A stretch of DNA of 64,000 nt from Blastocatellia bacterium. GTDB lineage: Bacteria; Acidobacteriota; Blastocatellia; Chloracidobacteriales; JADJPF01. Position numbers and translations under genes: made by a program. A model generated the notes under the pieces. It was not told the DNA's origin. It worked only from the letters and a program-made list of their open reading frames with translations, and made no database searches. The stretch covers positions 214,722-278,721 of the forward strand of contig JANWYG010000008.1 of assembly GCA_025057015.1 (NCBI GenBank). The letters are read 5' to 3'. Shown here one piece after another: positions 55,397 to 63,894 of the stretch (position 1 is the first letter of the stretch; each line of letters opens with the position of its first letter).

Positions 55397-55560
55397 TATG
55401 TTTTGTGTGCAAGCTGTGTGTAAGATACGGCCGGGCAATTTGTGAACTAGTAGCATCTTAAGTGTTGTGCTTGTGTGGGAGAGTGAACGGTTTGTCTACA
55501 CCTGGTGTGGAATTATCGTTTTTTTCAGAATCGGTCGATGTTACTTGTTTGGTTTGAGAA

Positions 55561-55743
55561 ATGGGAAAGAGGATATCAGCAGGGAATAATCTAGAGAGGT
55601 TAATTGAAAAGCTTGCTTGTCCGGTATGCAAGACTAAGGTTGAGCTTATAAGCAGTGGTCTAAGGTGCACGAAATGTCGTAGGGTCTATCCTGTGATAGA
55701 TGGTATACCTGTGATGCTAGTTGAGGAGGCTCGTTCTGAGTAA
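55561..55743 (+). CDS. Trm112-family small zinc-binding protein
   Basis: A 60-residue protein with LIEKLACPVCKTKVELIS and LRCTKCRRVYPVIDGIPVMLVEEAR, the UPF0434/Trm112 pattern: two CxxC pairs and the IDGIPVML ending. In yeast, Trm112 activates methyltransferases; the bacterial role is uncertain. Its last 23 bases overlap the start of the next gene, a glycosyltransferase. The ribosome-binding site before ATG 55561 is weak. Confidence 0.85.
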   Translation: MGKRISAGNNLERLIEKLACPVCKTKVELISSGLRCTKCRRVYPVIDGIPVMLVEEARSE

Positions 55744-56815
55744 CGAAGGGCCGGCACTTTTCTCTTCCGAGCTACGTAGAGTACTTCTGATACGGCTGCG
55801 CTCGATAGGCGATACTGCTCTTATGACGCCTTGTCTTGTGGCGCTACGTAACTGGAAAGCTGATTTGGAAGTAGACGTAGTGGTGGAGCGGATAGCTGCC
55901 CCGATCTTAGAGGCTCATCCGCTGATTACTAAGCTGTACGTGCTGGAGCGTTCGCTTTATTCTCGCTATGAAGTCATTGGTAAGCTGCGTGCGAGACGCT
56001 ATGACATAGCCTTCAATCTACACGGTGGGACTACGGCGACCTTTTTAGCGTTCCTTTCGGGAGCAAAGCATACGGTTTGCTACCGTGCTAATCAATACTC
56101 TTTTTTGCTCGATCATAGAGCTCCTTCGCCTGAAAGAATATGGGGTAAGAATGAGATACATTGTGTAGAGCAGCAAGTTGGGTTGCTAAAGTGGGTTGGA
56201 CTCGATCTGGAACGGCCACCAGCGGGGCTATTAAAACCTTGGTCGGAGGCTGTAGTGAAAGTAAGGCAGCTATTGGATGCTCGTAAAATTGGAAGATATG
56301 TTTTAGTGCATCCAGCTGCAGCGTTTGAGTCGAAGAGATGGCCGGCCGAGCATTTTGCTGAGTTGTTGGAGCATATTTACGACAACTATGGTCTGATTGG
56401 TGTTGCTGCCATAGCACCGTCTGAGGTGGGCATAGGCCGGCGACTGGTGACGCTGGCTAAGACACCTGTGGAATTGTTCACAGATCTGAGTCTTGCAGAA
56501 CTGTTGGCGTTGATAGACGAAGCAGTGTTAGTGATAGGTAACGATAGTGGTCCGGCGCACATGGCTGCAATTTTAGGTAAGCCGCTGCTTATGGTATTTG
56601 GTTCAAGTAATGTGCGTGTATGGCGGCCTTGGTCTGTTGCTCCCTATCGAGTAGTTAGTGCTGAACTGCCTTGTTCGCCGTGTCCCGGTAAGATCTGCCG
56701 CGAGTATGTTAGTCCGCAGTGCATTCTTCATCCATCTCTTCTTTGGAAGGCGATAAAAGCCGTAGACGAACTATTTGCTGAAGTTAGGATCGATAGAAAA
56801 AGTTGTGAGTGTTAA
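55721..56815 (+). CDS. Glycosyltransferase family 9 (heptosyltransferase-like)
   Basis: A 364-residue GT-B enzyme. VLLIRLRSIGDTALMTPCLVA is the ADP-heptose glycosyltransferase N-terminal motif; YDIAFNLHGGTTATFL and the C-terminal sugar-nucleotide site (VIGNDSGPAHMAAILGKPLL, VFGSSNVRVWRPW) follow. It probably adds a heptose or similar sugar to a lipopolysaccharide core or glycan. The start is odd: TTG 55721 is the only standard start codon before the conserved motif, yet a good GAGGAGG at 55723-55729 lies inside it and would fit the CTG at 55736 better. Confidence 0.85.
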   Translation: MRRLVLSNEGPALFSSELRRVLLIRLRSIGDTALMTPCLVALRNWKADLEVDVVVERIAAPILEAHPLITKLYVLERSLYSRYEVIGKLRARRYDIAFNLHGGTTATFLAFLSGAKHTVCYRANQYSFLLDHRAPSPERIWGKNEIHCVEQQVGLLKWVGLDLERPPAGLLKPWSEAVVKVRQLLDARKIGRYVLVHPAAAFESKRWPAEHFAELLEHIYDNYGLIGVAAIAPSEVGIGRRLVTLAKTPVELFTDLSLAELLALIDEAVLVIGNDSGPAHMAAILGKPLLMVFGSSNVRVWRPWSVAPYRVVSAELPCSPCPGKICREYVSPQCILHPSLLWKAIKAVDELFAEVRIDRKSCEC

Positions 56816-56858
56816 ATTGGCAAAATCTCTCTATCGGCAAGGCTGGCTGGGAGAGTTA

Positions 56859-57329
56859 CTAATGGCGTTGCCAATCTCCAGATTTTCCGCCGGATTTTGT
56901 TTCGAGCTGGATGTCAGTGATAATGATGCTTTTATCTATTGCTTTGCACATGTCGTAGACCGTAAGAGCTGCGACTGTAGCTGCAGTAAGTGCTTCCATC
57001 TCTACGCCGGTTTGCGCTGTTGTCTTAACACTACTGACTATCTTTGCACCGTAGTCTTCGAGGCTAACGGTTATGTCTATATGGCTAAGTGGTAACGGAT
57101 GGCAGAGGGGGATGAGCGCTGCGGTTTGTTTTGCTGCGAGTATTCCTGCTATGCGAGCGATCTCAAAGGGATTGCCTTTAGGCAGAATGTTATTACGTAT
57201 TTTAGTAACTATTGATTCAGGCATTATTACTCGCGCCGAGGCTGTTGCGCTACGTGCTGTTACAGCCTTTGCGCTTACATCTACCATTTGAACCTGTCCT
57301 TCGCTGCCGAAGTGAGAAAATTCTGACAT
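56859..57329 (-). CDS. moaC: Cyclic pyranopterin monophosphate synthase
   Basis: Second enzyme of molybdenum cofactor synthesis, acting on the MoaA product. The 156-residue product contains MVDVSAKAVTARSATASA, ALIPLCHPLPLSHIDITV, TTAQTGVEMEALTA and the active-site segment YDMCKAIDKSIIITDIQL, then KSGGKSGDW. ATG 57329 is preferred to a TTG two codons upstream. It lies just 4 bases after the U-run of the tRNA-Asp terminator, with no clear promoter or Shine-Dalgarno of its own, so expression may depend on readthrough. Confidence 0.94.
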   Translation of the reverse strand: MSEFSHFGSEGQVQMVDVSAKAVTARSATASARVIMPESIVTKIRNNILPKGNPFEIARIAGILAAKQTAALIPLCHPLPLSHIDITVSLEDYGAKIVSSVKTTAQTGVEMEALTAATVAALTVYDMCKAIDKSIIITDIQLETKSGGKSGDWQRH

Positions 57330-57333
57330 AAGC

Positions 57334-57359
57334 AAAAAAGTCTACCCGCAGGTAGACTT
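57334..57359 (-). terminator. Rho-independent terminator after tRNA-Asp
   Basis: Minus strand: AAGTCTACC (57351-57359), loop TGCG, GGTAGACTT (57338-57346), a perfect 9-bp stem followed by a run of Ts (57334-57339). It is the strongest terminator in the window, between the tRNA and moaC. Confidence 0.9.
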
Positions 57360-57366
57360 ACTAAAA

Positions 57367-57441
<75 letters not shown>

Positions 57442-57477
57442 TGGATTTGAGGACAACCGCTTAGAGCGGGAATAGAA

Positions 57478-57506
57478 TAATAATGTTTTAAAACTTGGGC
57501 TGTCAA
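57478..57506 (-). promoter_or_regulatory. Promoter of tRNA-Asp
   Basis: Minus strand: perfect TTGACA (57501-57506), 17-base spacer, TTATTA (57478-57483), with TATTAT one base along as an alternative. It ends 37 bases before the tRNA 5' end. Confidence 0.7.
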
Positions 57507-57621
57507 CAAGTTTTTCCGGTATAGTTTGATGGGATTTGAGCTGAAAGATATTGTTTTCCTTAGCAGAAAGGATTATCTTCATATGGATTTTTTGGGGGTT
57601 AACAAGTAGAGAGGGCAAGCT

Positions 57622-58665
57622 GTGCGTTTTTCATTAAGGGGACTGATTACTGACGATCTTGCGATTGATTTAGGTACGGCGCATACGTATATAGCCACGC
57701 GGGGCAGAGGGTTAGTGGTGAGTGAGCCTACGCTTGTAGCGATCGATCGTAATGACGGTGAGGTAATAGCAGTAGGCAATGAGGCGCTTGAGATGCTGGG
57801 TCGCTCTTCGGAGGAAATAGAGATCTGCTCACCGTTGGATGATGGTGTAGTGTCGGATTTCGATTTGACAGCTAGGATGCTAAGTAGTTACATACGAAAG
57901 GCTCGTGGTAGTCGGGCTTTGTTTTCCCGCAGGGTGATATTAGGCGTACCTAGTGACATAACGAGTGTCGAGCGGCATGCTCTTGTGCAGGCGGTACAGG
58001 CTGCAGGTGCCGATAAAGTGCATGTAGCTGACAAAGGCTACTTAGCAGCGATGGGGGCTGGCATTATTACTAATGACGAGCGTGCTAGTATGGTGGTGGA
58101 TCTTGGAGCAGCTACTACGCAGATGGCTATAGTTTCCCGGTCGAATCTTATAGCTAGCAGGTCGATTCGCAAGGGTGGAGCAGATATGGACCTAGCGATA
58201 ATAGATCATATTAAGCGCTATCATAACTTGCTGATAGGTAGCCGTACCGCTGAGCGAGTCAAAATAGAGTTGGGTTGCGCTTTACCTATCCACAAGATAC
58301 CTACGGCTGCATTGGAAAGCACGAAGATACGCGGACAGAGCCTGCTTAAAGCCGTGCCAGAGATGTTAACCATAGTTCCCCAAGAGATACATACTGCCAT
58401 CGAGCCTGTGATTCGCGAGATAATAAACGCTATAAGGCGTTTTATGGAAGATTTGTCTCCTGAAGTTGCTGGTGACATATATGACAAAGGTCTAACTATT
58501 ACTGGTGGCGGAGCGTTGCTAGCTAAGATGGAAGAACGTATGGCATCTGAGTTAAATCTCAAAGTAGCTACCGTAAAGGATCCGCGTGCTTCAGTAGTGC
58601 ATGGTGCGAGCATGCTGTTTGAAAATCCTATGCTTTTGCGAAGGTTATCCCGCCAATATAGCTGA
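57622..58665 (+). CDS. mreB: Rod shape-determining protein MreB
   Basis: Actin-like protein that guides side-wall peptidoglycan synthesis. Length 347 and the actin-fold motifs fit: phosphate 1 LAIDLGTAHTYI, PLDDGVVSDFDLTARML, ILGVPSDITSVERHAL, phosphate 2 VVDLGAATTQMAIVS, adenosine loop LTITGGGALLAKMEE. Some positions differ from standard MreB (for example VEIAEIGG-type segments are replaced by IASRSIRKGG), so it may be a paralogue of the main MreB; no mreC or mreD is near. GTG 57622 follows GAGAGGG. Confidence 0.88.
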   Translation: MRFSLRGLITDDLAIDLGTAHTYIATRGRGLVVSEPTLVAIDRNDGEVIAVGNEALEMLGRSSEEIEICSPLDDGVVSDFDLTARMLSSYIRKARGSRALFSRRVILGVPSDITSVERHALVQAVQAAGADKVHVADKGYLAAMGAGIITNDERASMVVDLGAATTQMAIVSRSNLIASRSIRKGGADMDLAIIDHIKRYHNLLIGSRTAERVKIELGCALPIHKIPTAALESTKIRGQSLLKAVPEMLTIVPQEIHTAIEPVIREIINAIRRFMEDLSPEVAGDIYDKGLTITGGGALLAKMEERMASELNLKVATVKDPRASVVHGASMLFENPMLLRRLSRQYS

Positions 58666-58674
58666 GGAGATAGA

Positions 58675-59910
58675 ATGTCTACGCCTTTACACGGTCTTCG
58701 AGTGTTGGACCTTACGCGTCTACTTCCCGGGCCATACTGTACTATGCTGTTGGGCGATTTGGGTGCTGAAGTAATCAAGATAGAAGAGCCCAATATCGGT
58801 GACCCAGCCAGGTATGCCCTGCCTAAGCTAAAAGACACTAGCTCACTATTTCTAACCGTTAATAGAAACAAAAAGAGTGTGGCACTCAATCTCAAAGATA
58901 GCCGTGGTGTAGAAATATTTCTGAAGCTTGCGGAAACTGCAGACGTAGTAGTGGAGGGCTTTCGACCTGGAGTAGTCAAGCGGCTGGGGGTTGATTATGA
59001 GACGGTCAGGTCAGCTAATCCTCGAATAGTATATTGTTCTATTACAGGGTATGGACAGACGGGACCTTGGTCTAGCCGAGTCGGACACGATATCAACTAT
59101 GCTGCGTTGTCAGGTCTACTAGGGCTTAGCGTGGACAGCCGCAGCGTCCCAGTAATACCGGCAGCACAGGTTGCTGATTTAAGTGGAGCTTTAATGGCTG
59201 CAATAGCCATCCTTGCTGCTGTGATTTCTTGTAAGAATACTGGCAAGGGGCAGTATATAGACATAGCAATGCTTGATACTACGATTGCTATGTTGCCGGT
59301 AATGGCGGCACATTTTTTTGCCGGTGAACAGCTAGACGTAGGGACACAGACGCCCCTTACTGGGCAATATCCTTTTTACAATATCTACAGGACGAAGGAT
59401 GGGAAGTATATATCGCTTGGTGCTTTGGAGCAAAAGTTTTGGGTGGAATTCTGTCTTGCTATAGATCGTAGGGACCTTGTTACGAAGCAGTTTGCCCGCG
59501 GCAAAGAGCGAGAGCGGATATTTACCGAGCTGCGAAGCCTCTTTCTTAGCCGTACTCAAGCCGAATGGTTGAAACTGTTCGAGGGTAAAAGCTTTTGTTG
59601 CGAGCCGGTCTTGAGTTTTCAAGATGCCGTTACTTCTGATCAGGCGATAGCGAGGGCTATGCTCTTCGAGATGGAACATGCCACGGAGGGTGCCGTAAAG
59701 CAGCTAGGCTCACCGTTTAAATTTTCCGAAACACCGGTCAGCATGAAGCTTCCACCACCGTCGCTTGGCGAGCATACAGACGAAGTTTTACGTTCTCTGG
59801 GATATTCGGAAAAGCAGTTGGCTAAGCTTCGTAGTGATGGCGTGACGTGTAGAAAGCTCTCTTTGTTACAGACCATAACAGCGGGACTAAAGCGTCTCTT
59901 CGGAGGTTGA
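58675..59910 (+). CDS. CaiB/BaiF family CoA transferase (class III)
   Basis: A 411-residue class III CoA transferase. The N-terminal pattern LHGLRVLDLTRLLPGPYCTMLLGDLGAEVIKIE-type is clear (starting PLHGLRVLDLTRLLPGPYC), followed by KSVALNLKDSRG, VVVEGFRPGVVKRLGVDYE, ITGYGQTGPWSSRVGHDINYAALSG with the catalytic Asp after GH, and the interlocked C-terminal part. Members move CoA between acyl groups, or racemise alpha-methylacyl-CoA; which applies is unclear. The stop overlaps the upstream frame of the next gene. Confidence 0.87.
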   Translation: MSTPLHGLRVLDLTRLLPGPYCTMLLGDLGAEVIKIEEPNIGDPARYALPKLKDTSSLFLTVNRNKKSVALNLKDSRGVEIFLKLAETADVVVEGFRPGVVKRLGVDYETVRSANPRIVYCSITGYGQTGPWSSRVGHDINYAALSGLLGLSVDSRSVPVIPAAQVADLSGALMAAIAILAAVISCKNTGKGQYIDIAMLDTTIAMLPVMAAHFFAGEQLDVGTQTPLTGQYPFYNIYRTKDGKYISLGALEQKFWVEFCLAIDRRDLVTKQFARGKERERIFTELRSLFLSRTQAEWLKLFEGKSFCCEPVLSFQDAVTSDQAIARAMLFEMEHATEGAVKQLGSPFKFSETPVSMKLPPPSLGEHTDEVLRSLGYSEKQLAKLRSDGVTCRKLSLLQTITAGLKRLFGG

Positions 59911-59912
59911 CT

Positions 59913-60866
59913 TTGCGGGCACTGTATTATGACGGCCAGTTGAGATTGGTTAATAAACAATTACCTGTTTTACCTGTTGATGAGGCACTGGTTCGTGTTA
60001 CTGCGGCAGGAATATGTAATACTGATATAGAGATAACGCACGGTTATGCGGGTTTTAAGGGAATCCTAGGACACGAATTTGTAGGCATAGTAGAACAAGC
60101 GAGCACACGCTCGCTAATTGGTAAGCGCGTCGTAGGTGAGATAAACGCCGGTTGTGGCAAATGTTATAAGTGCCTTAGCGGTGATCCGCGCCACTGTCCT
60201 CGTCGCACAGTCTTAGGAATAGTCGGACGTGACGGAGCTTTTGCTGAATATTTGACGCTGCCGGAGGTTAATCTTCGGCTAGTACCGGATAAGTTGGATG
60301 ACTTGACTGCGGTTTTTGCCGAGCCGTTGGCGGCAGCCTGCTCTATTTTAGAACGTGTCAAACCAGGTGAAGGTGACAAGGTGCTCATCCTTGGAGATGG
60401 TAAGCTAGGTTTACTTGTAGCTGAGGTCTTTCGTTTTCTGCCTTGTGAGCTGTTGCTTGTAGGTAAGCATGCTAGCAAGCTTGCTACTGCTGCAAAGCGA
60501 GGGATAGACGCTATTTCCATAGAGGACTTTGTTCCTGAGGATGAGGGATATGACTTGGTGATCGAGGCAACTGGTACTACTGAAGCTTTAGCTAAAGCAG
60601 TCCAACTAGCCAAGCCGCGCGGTAAAGTAGTTCTCAAGTCGACTTGTGCTGGCTCGACGACGGTGGATATGTCCGAGCTTGTAGTCAAGGAAGTAGAGTT
60701 AATAGGGTCTCGCTGTGGTCGGCTGGATGATGCGCTGAGGTTGATGCAGGAAAGACATCTAGACTTCTCTCATATGATTTCTGAAGTGGTTTCATTAGCT
60801 AAAGGCATAGAAGCTTTTGAGACTGCAGCTAAGCCAGGAGTGCTAAAAGTTTTGCTGAGGCCTTGA
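59913..60866 (+). CDS. Zinc-dependent medium-chain alcohol dehydrogenase
   Basis: A 317-residue MDR-family dehydrogenase. The catalytic zinc site is in AAGICNTDIE and LGHEFVG, the structural zinc is bound by the four Cys of GCGKCYKCLSGDPRHC, and the coenzyme site is LILGDGKLGLLVAEV. TTG 59913 with CGGAGG at 59901-59906 (6 bases) is the likely start; a TTG at 59907 overlaps the previous stop. Coupling with the CoA transferase suggests a joint catabolic role; the substrate is unknown. The gene is a little short for the family. Confidence 0.85.
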   Translation: MRALYYDGQLRLVNKQLPVLPVDEALVRVTAAGICNTDIEITHGYAGFKGILGHEFVGIVEQASTRSLIGKRVVGEINAGCGKCYKCLSGDPRHCPRRTVLGIVGRDGAFAEYLTLPEVNLRLVPDKLDDLTAVFAEPLAAACSILERVKPGEGDKVLILGDGKLGLLVAEVFRFLPCELLLVGKHASKLATAAKRGIDAISIEDFVPEDEGYDLVIEATGTTEALAKAVQLAKPRGKVVLKSTCAGSTTVDMSELVVKEVELIGSRCGRLDDALRLMQERHLDFSHMISEVVSLAKGIEAFETAAKPGVLKVLLRP

Positions 60867-60875
60867 TGTTCCACT

Positions 60876-60939
60876 GGCCGAAGGGCAATACAGATGAGGT
60901 TGGGGGGCGAGATACCAAGCTCTCTGTATTCCTTCGGCC
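60876..60939. repeat. Long inverted repeat between convergent genes
   Basis: GGCCGAAGG (60876-60884) and AATACAGA (60887-60894) pair with TCTGTATT (60923-60930) and CCTTCGGCC (60931-60939). This gives 17 bp with a 2-base GC bulge and a 28-base loop, which can add a TTGG/CCAA stem. It fills the gap between the dehydrogenase and the epimerase genes and could end both transcripts; no U-run follows. Confidence 0.7.
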
Positions 60940-60944
60940 GAACT

Positions 60945-62327
60945 CTATGCCGCCGTTTTGACCTTACCTAAGCAATGTTCTAAAGCATCTTTCAGCTCTG
61001 GTAGACGGAAGTTGTAGTCTGACAAGAGTAACTTCGAAGGGTAGACTTTAGCGCTAGCCAGGGCTGTTTCTTCAGCCATTTCCCCAAGAGCCAGTTTTAG
61101 GGCAAAGCGTGGTGCTGGAAATAGTGCAGGTCTACCTAGTACTCTAGCAAGAGTTAGAGTAAACTCGCTATTGGTTACTGGATTTGGAGAGACGGCATTT
61201 ACTGGGCCACAGAGCTCTTCTTTCATCAAAACGTGATATATGGCTCCGAGCAGATCGTCTAGAGCTATCCAGCTCATGTATTGTTTGCCGTCGCCTAGTT
61301 TTCCGCCAAGACCAAGTTCAAACGGCAGTAGCATCTGTTTGAGCGCTCCACCTTTAGGAGTCAAAACTATGCCTATTCGTAAGTTGATTACTCTTATGCC
61401 CGCTTCTTGGGCTGTAGCTGTTGCTGCTTCCCAATCTCTACATACTTCGGCTAGAAACCCACTACCTGAGTCACTTTCTTCACGTAGTGGCTCTGAATTA
61501 CGGTTCCCATAGTAGCCTATGGCAGATGCACTTATGAAAGTGCTAGGTGGATGAGCGAGTTTTGCTAGAGTATCTGCTAGCAGCGCTGTCGAACGAACGC
61601 GACTTGAGCGTATGTTATTCTTCTTTTCTTGTGTCCAACGTCCATCAGCTATGTTTTCACCGGCAAGGTGTATTACTGCGTCAAAGCCTTCCATTTTTTC
61701 TCGTTCTATCGTACCGGCGCTAGGATCCCAGAAGATCTCTTGTTCTGATGGTGTACGCCGTACCAAACTAATGACGCGATGACCAGCTGCTGTAAGCATG
61801 GGAAGTAAGCTGCTGCCTATAAGACCGCTGGAGCCTGACACGAGGATTTTCATCTTTTTATCTCCGTATCTTCTGATAGTTTCTATATCCTCGCGCGTAA
61901 TACGGTGGCGGTATGTAAACATTCTCTCCAGTTTGCGTCTTACAAATCGACCACCTAGCAAGCGCCCTAAGATGCCCAGTGGTAGCTCGTACTCGATACT
62001 GTCTATCAGATGCGAGGCTTCAGCATCAATAGGTTCTACTCGGTGGATGTGATCCCAATACTTAAAAGGACCTTCTACCTGCACGTCTCTAAACTGCACG
62101 CCTTCGCAGTAGTCTATATGTTGGAAGGTACAGGTTTGCTCAAAAGGTCCGATACCAACTTTTATAGTCACTCTGCTACCGACTGTTATCGTGCCTACTC
62201 GTCTTACCAGCTTTACTTTCTCCCAGGGCGGCGTAAGACGCTCAAACGCACCTGGCCTAGCATGCCAATCAAATACTTCTTTGGCTTTTGCCTGTATCTT
62301 GCATCGACGCTCGTATTTTTCTCTCAT
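60945..62327 (-). CDS. SRPBCC domain fused to a TIGR01777-type epimerase
   Basis: A 460-residue two-domain protein. Residues 1-150 are SRPBCC (cyclase/dehydrase-like: VFDWHARPGAFERLTPPWE, GPFEQTCTFQHIDY). Residues about 158-455 are an NAD-binding epimerase of the YfcH/SDR39U1 family: ILVSGSSGLIGSSLLPML, FDAVIHLAGENIADGRW, FISASAIGYYG, WIALDDLLGAIYHVL. In other bacteria these occur as separate genes as well as fused. The SRPBCC part likely binds a hydrophobic ligand. Function and substrate are unknown. Its start faces pabB, 160 bases away. Confidence 0.88.
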   Translation of the reverse strand: MREKYERRCKIQAKAKEVFDWHARPGAFERLTPPWEKVKLVRRVGTITVGSRVTIKVGIGPFEQTCTFQHIDYCEGVQFRDVQVEGPFKYWDHIHRVEPIDAEASHLIDSIEYELPLGILGRLLGGRFVRRKLERMFTYRHRITREDIETIRRYGDKKMKILVSGSSGLIGSSLLPMLTAAGHRVISLVRRTPSEQEIFWDPSAGTIEREKMEGFDAVIHLAGENIADGRWTQEKKNNIRSSRVRSTALLADTLAKLAHPPSTFISASAIGYYGNRNSEPLREESDSGSGFLAEVCRDWEAATATAQEAGIRVINLRIGIVLTPKGGALKQMLLPFELGLGGKLGDGKQYMSWIALDDLLGAIYHVLMKEELCGPVNAVSPNPVTNSEFTLTLARVLGRPALFPAPRFALKLALGEMAEETALASAKVYPSKLLLSDYNFRLPELKDALEHCLGKVKTAA

Positions 62328-62487
62328 ATTCGACCTCTTCCTTGAGAGATATATTTTTCATCGAACGTCGACATTGTCTACAACTATAGGCTTTTCTCGA
62401 AGTTTTGTCAAGGATCTGTCTAGAAAATTATGGCATTTACTTGGATAAAAATTAGACATAACACCGACAGTTCTCTGTAGACAGGGG

Positions 62488-63894
62488 TTGAGTTTTAATT
62501 TTGTTGTAGTTGACAATGTTGGTATGGCAGTGGTTTGTGTGGAGATAGACTTTCCTGCCGAGGAGTTAGTCGAGAAATTTCTTACTTACTTGCCGTCGAG
62601 CTATCCGATCGTCTTAGACAGTTGTTGTTACCGGCGGTATGGGCTATACGATGGCCGGTATTTGGTGGCGGCTGTCTCGCCAGTAGCTTGCCTACGGGTC
62701 ACGGAAAAGGCGGTGGAACTTGTACAGGCTGGACGTAGCAATTTGTTATCGGGGGATGTATTTTGTTGTCTAGATGAGCTGTTGTTGAAAAAGAAGAGGG
62801 AAGATGACACGGGGACTCCGTTTGGGGCAGGGCTAGCGGCAGGTTTTTTTGCTTACGATCTGGCAAGGCGGATAGAGCCGTTACCGTCTACTGCGCAGGT
62901 TCCTTACGAGCTGCCGCAGATGTTGCTATGTTTTTACGACGCTATAGTTGTGCATGATTATCTTCAGGGTACGACGACACTGTATGGTGAGGCCGATGCG
63001 GTTGCTAGGCTACATGAGGACTTGGTTACTGCTAATAGGTGGTTGAGAAGAGCTGCTAGTTCCGTGGTCTACAAATCGAACTTCAGATGTGCCGAGTATT
63101 TAATGGCTGTCAAGAGAGTTAAGGAATATATTAGAGAAGGTGACGTATATCAGGTCAATCTGACTCAGCAGTTTACTATTGAACTGAACGATTATGCTAT
63201 TGAGGATGTTTTTCTTGCTATCAGAGAGAGATTTCCTGTGCCATTTGCTGCTTTTTTCAGATCTCCTGACGGAGTTGTGGTGAGTGCTTCGCCCGAAAGT
63301 TTTTTGCGTAAGCGGGCAAGTAGGCTAGAAGCTTTTCCGATAAAAGGGACTCGTCCTAGAGGTCAGGATGCTGCTGAGGACAAGCTATTAGCTGAACAGC
63401 TGCGTGGCAGTATCAAAGACGTGGCTGAAAACGTGATGATAGTAGACTTAATGAGGAACGATCTAGGAAAGCTAGCTCGGATAGGCAGCGTTGATGCGAC
63501 GCGCATTTTACAGGTAGAGACGTTTCCCACGGTGCATCACTTGGTTTCTAGAATAGCTTGTGATTTGCGCTCAGGAGTGACTTTTGGTGACGTATTAAAG
63601 TCTACATTTCCTTCTGGGTCGGTTACAGGTGCGCCGAAGATAAGAGCTATGCAGGTAATAGAGGAAGTCGAAGCGGTGCGCAGAGGACTTTCGATGGGAG
63701 CTATAGGGTGGATAGGCTACAACGGGAATGCCGATCTTAGCGTAGCTATACGCACGCTTTTTATCAAGGATGGTATAGGATACATAAACTTTGGTGGAGC
63801 CGTAGTAGCCGATTCCGACCCTATGGATGAATATGTAGAGTCGCTGGTGAAAGCCAGGGCGATCTTCAGCGCTCTTGGAATAGTGACTGGTTAA
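62488..63894 (+). CDS. pabB: Aminodeoxychorismate synthase component I
   Basis: Converts chorismate to aminodeoxychorismate for folate synthesis. The chorismate-binding core is clear (YLMAVKRVKEYIREGDVYQVN, SASPESFL, DLMRNDLGKLA, FPSGSVTGAPKIRAM, NFGGAVVADSDP). The motif PIKGTRPRG has Lys where anthranilate synthase TrpE has Ala, which is the usual mark of PabB. Length 468 is near E. coli PabB. The start is uncertain: TTG 62488 or ATG 62524. No pabA is adjacent. It overlaps the next convergent gene by 4 bases. Confidence 0.88.
   Translation: MSFNFVVVDNVGMAVVCVEIDFPAEELVEKFLTYLPSSYPIVLDSCCYRRYGLYDGRYLVAAVSPVACLRVTEKAVELVQAGRSNLLSGDVFCCLDELLLKKKREDDTGTPFGAGLAAGFFAYDLARRIEPLPSTAQVPYELPQMLLCFYDAIVVHDYLQGTTTLYGEADAVARLHEDLVTANRWLRRAASSVVYKSNFRCAEYLMAVKRVKEYIREGDVYQVNLTQQFTIELNDYAIEDVFLAIRERFPVPFAAFFRSPDGVVVSASPESFLRKRASRLEAFPIKGTRPRGQDAAEDKLLAEQLRGSIKDVAENVMIVDLMRNDLGKLARIGSVDATRILQVETFPTVHHLVSRIACDLRSGVTFGDVLKSTFPSGSVTGAPKIRAMQVIEEVEAVRRGLSMGAIGWIGYNGNADLSVAIRTLFIKDGIGYINFGGAVVADSDPMDEYVESLVKARAIFSALGIVTG

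Noticed and set aside
60876-60939. Transposon ends or insertion sequence
   Set aside because: Only 64 bases in total, with no transposase and no target duplication visible.
62488-63894. Anthranilate synthase TrpE
   Set aside because: PIKGT with Lys favours PabB, and no trp genes are near; some uncertainty remains without a tree.
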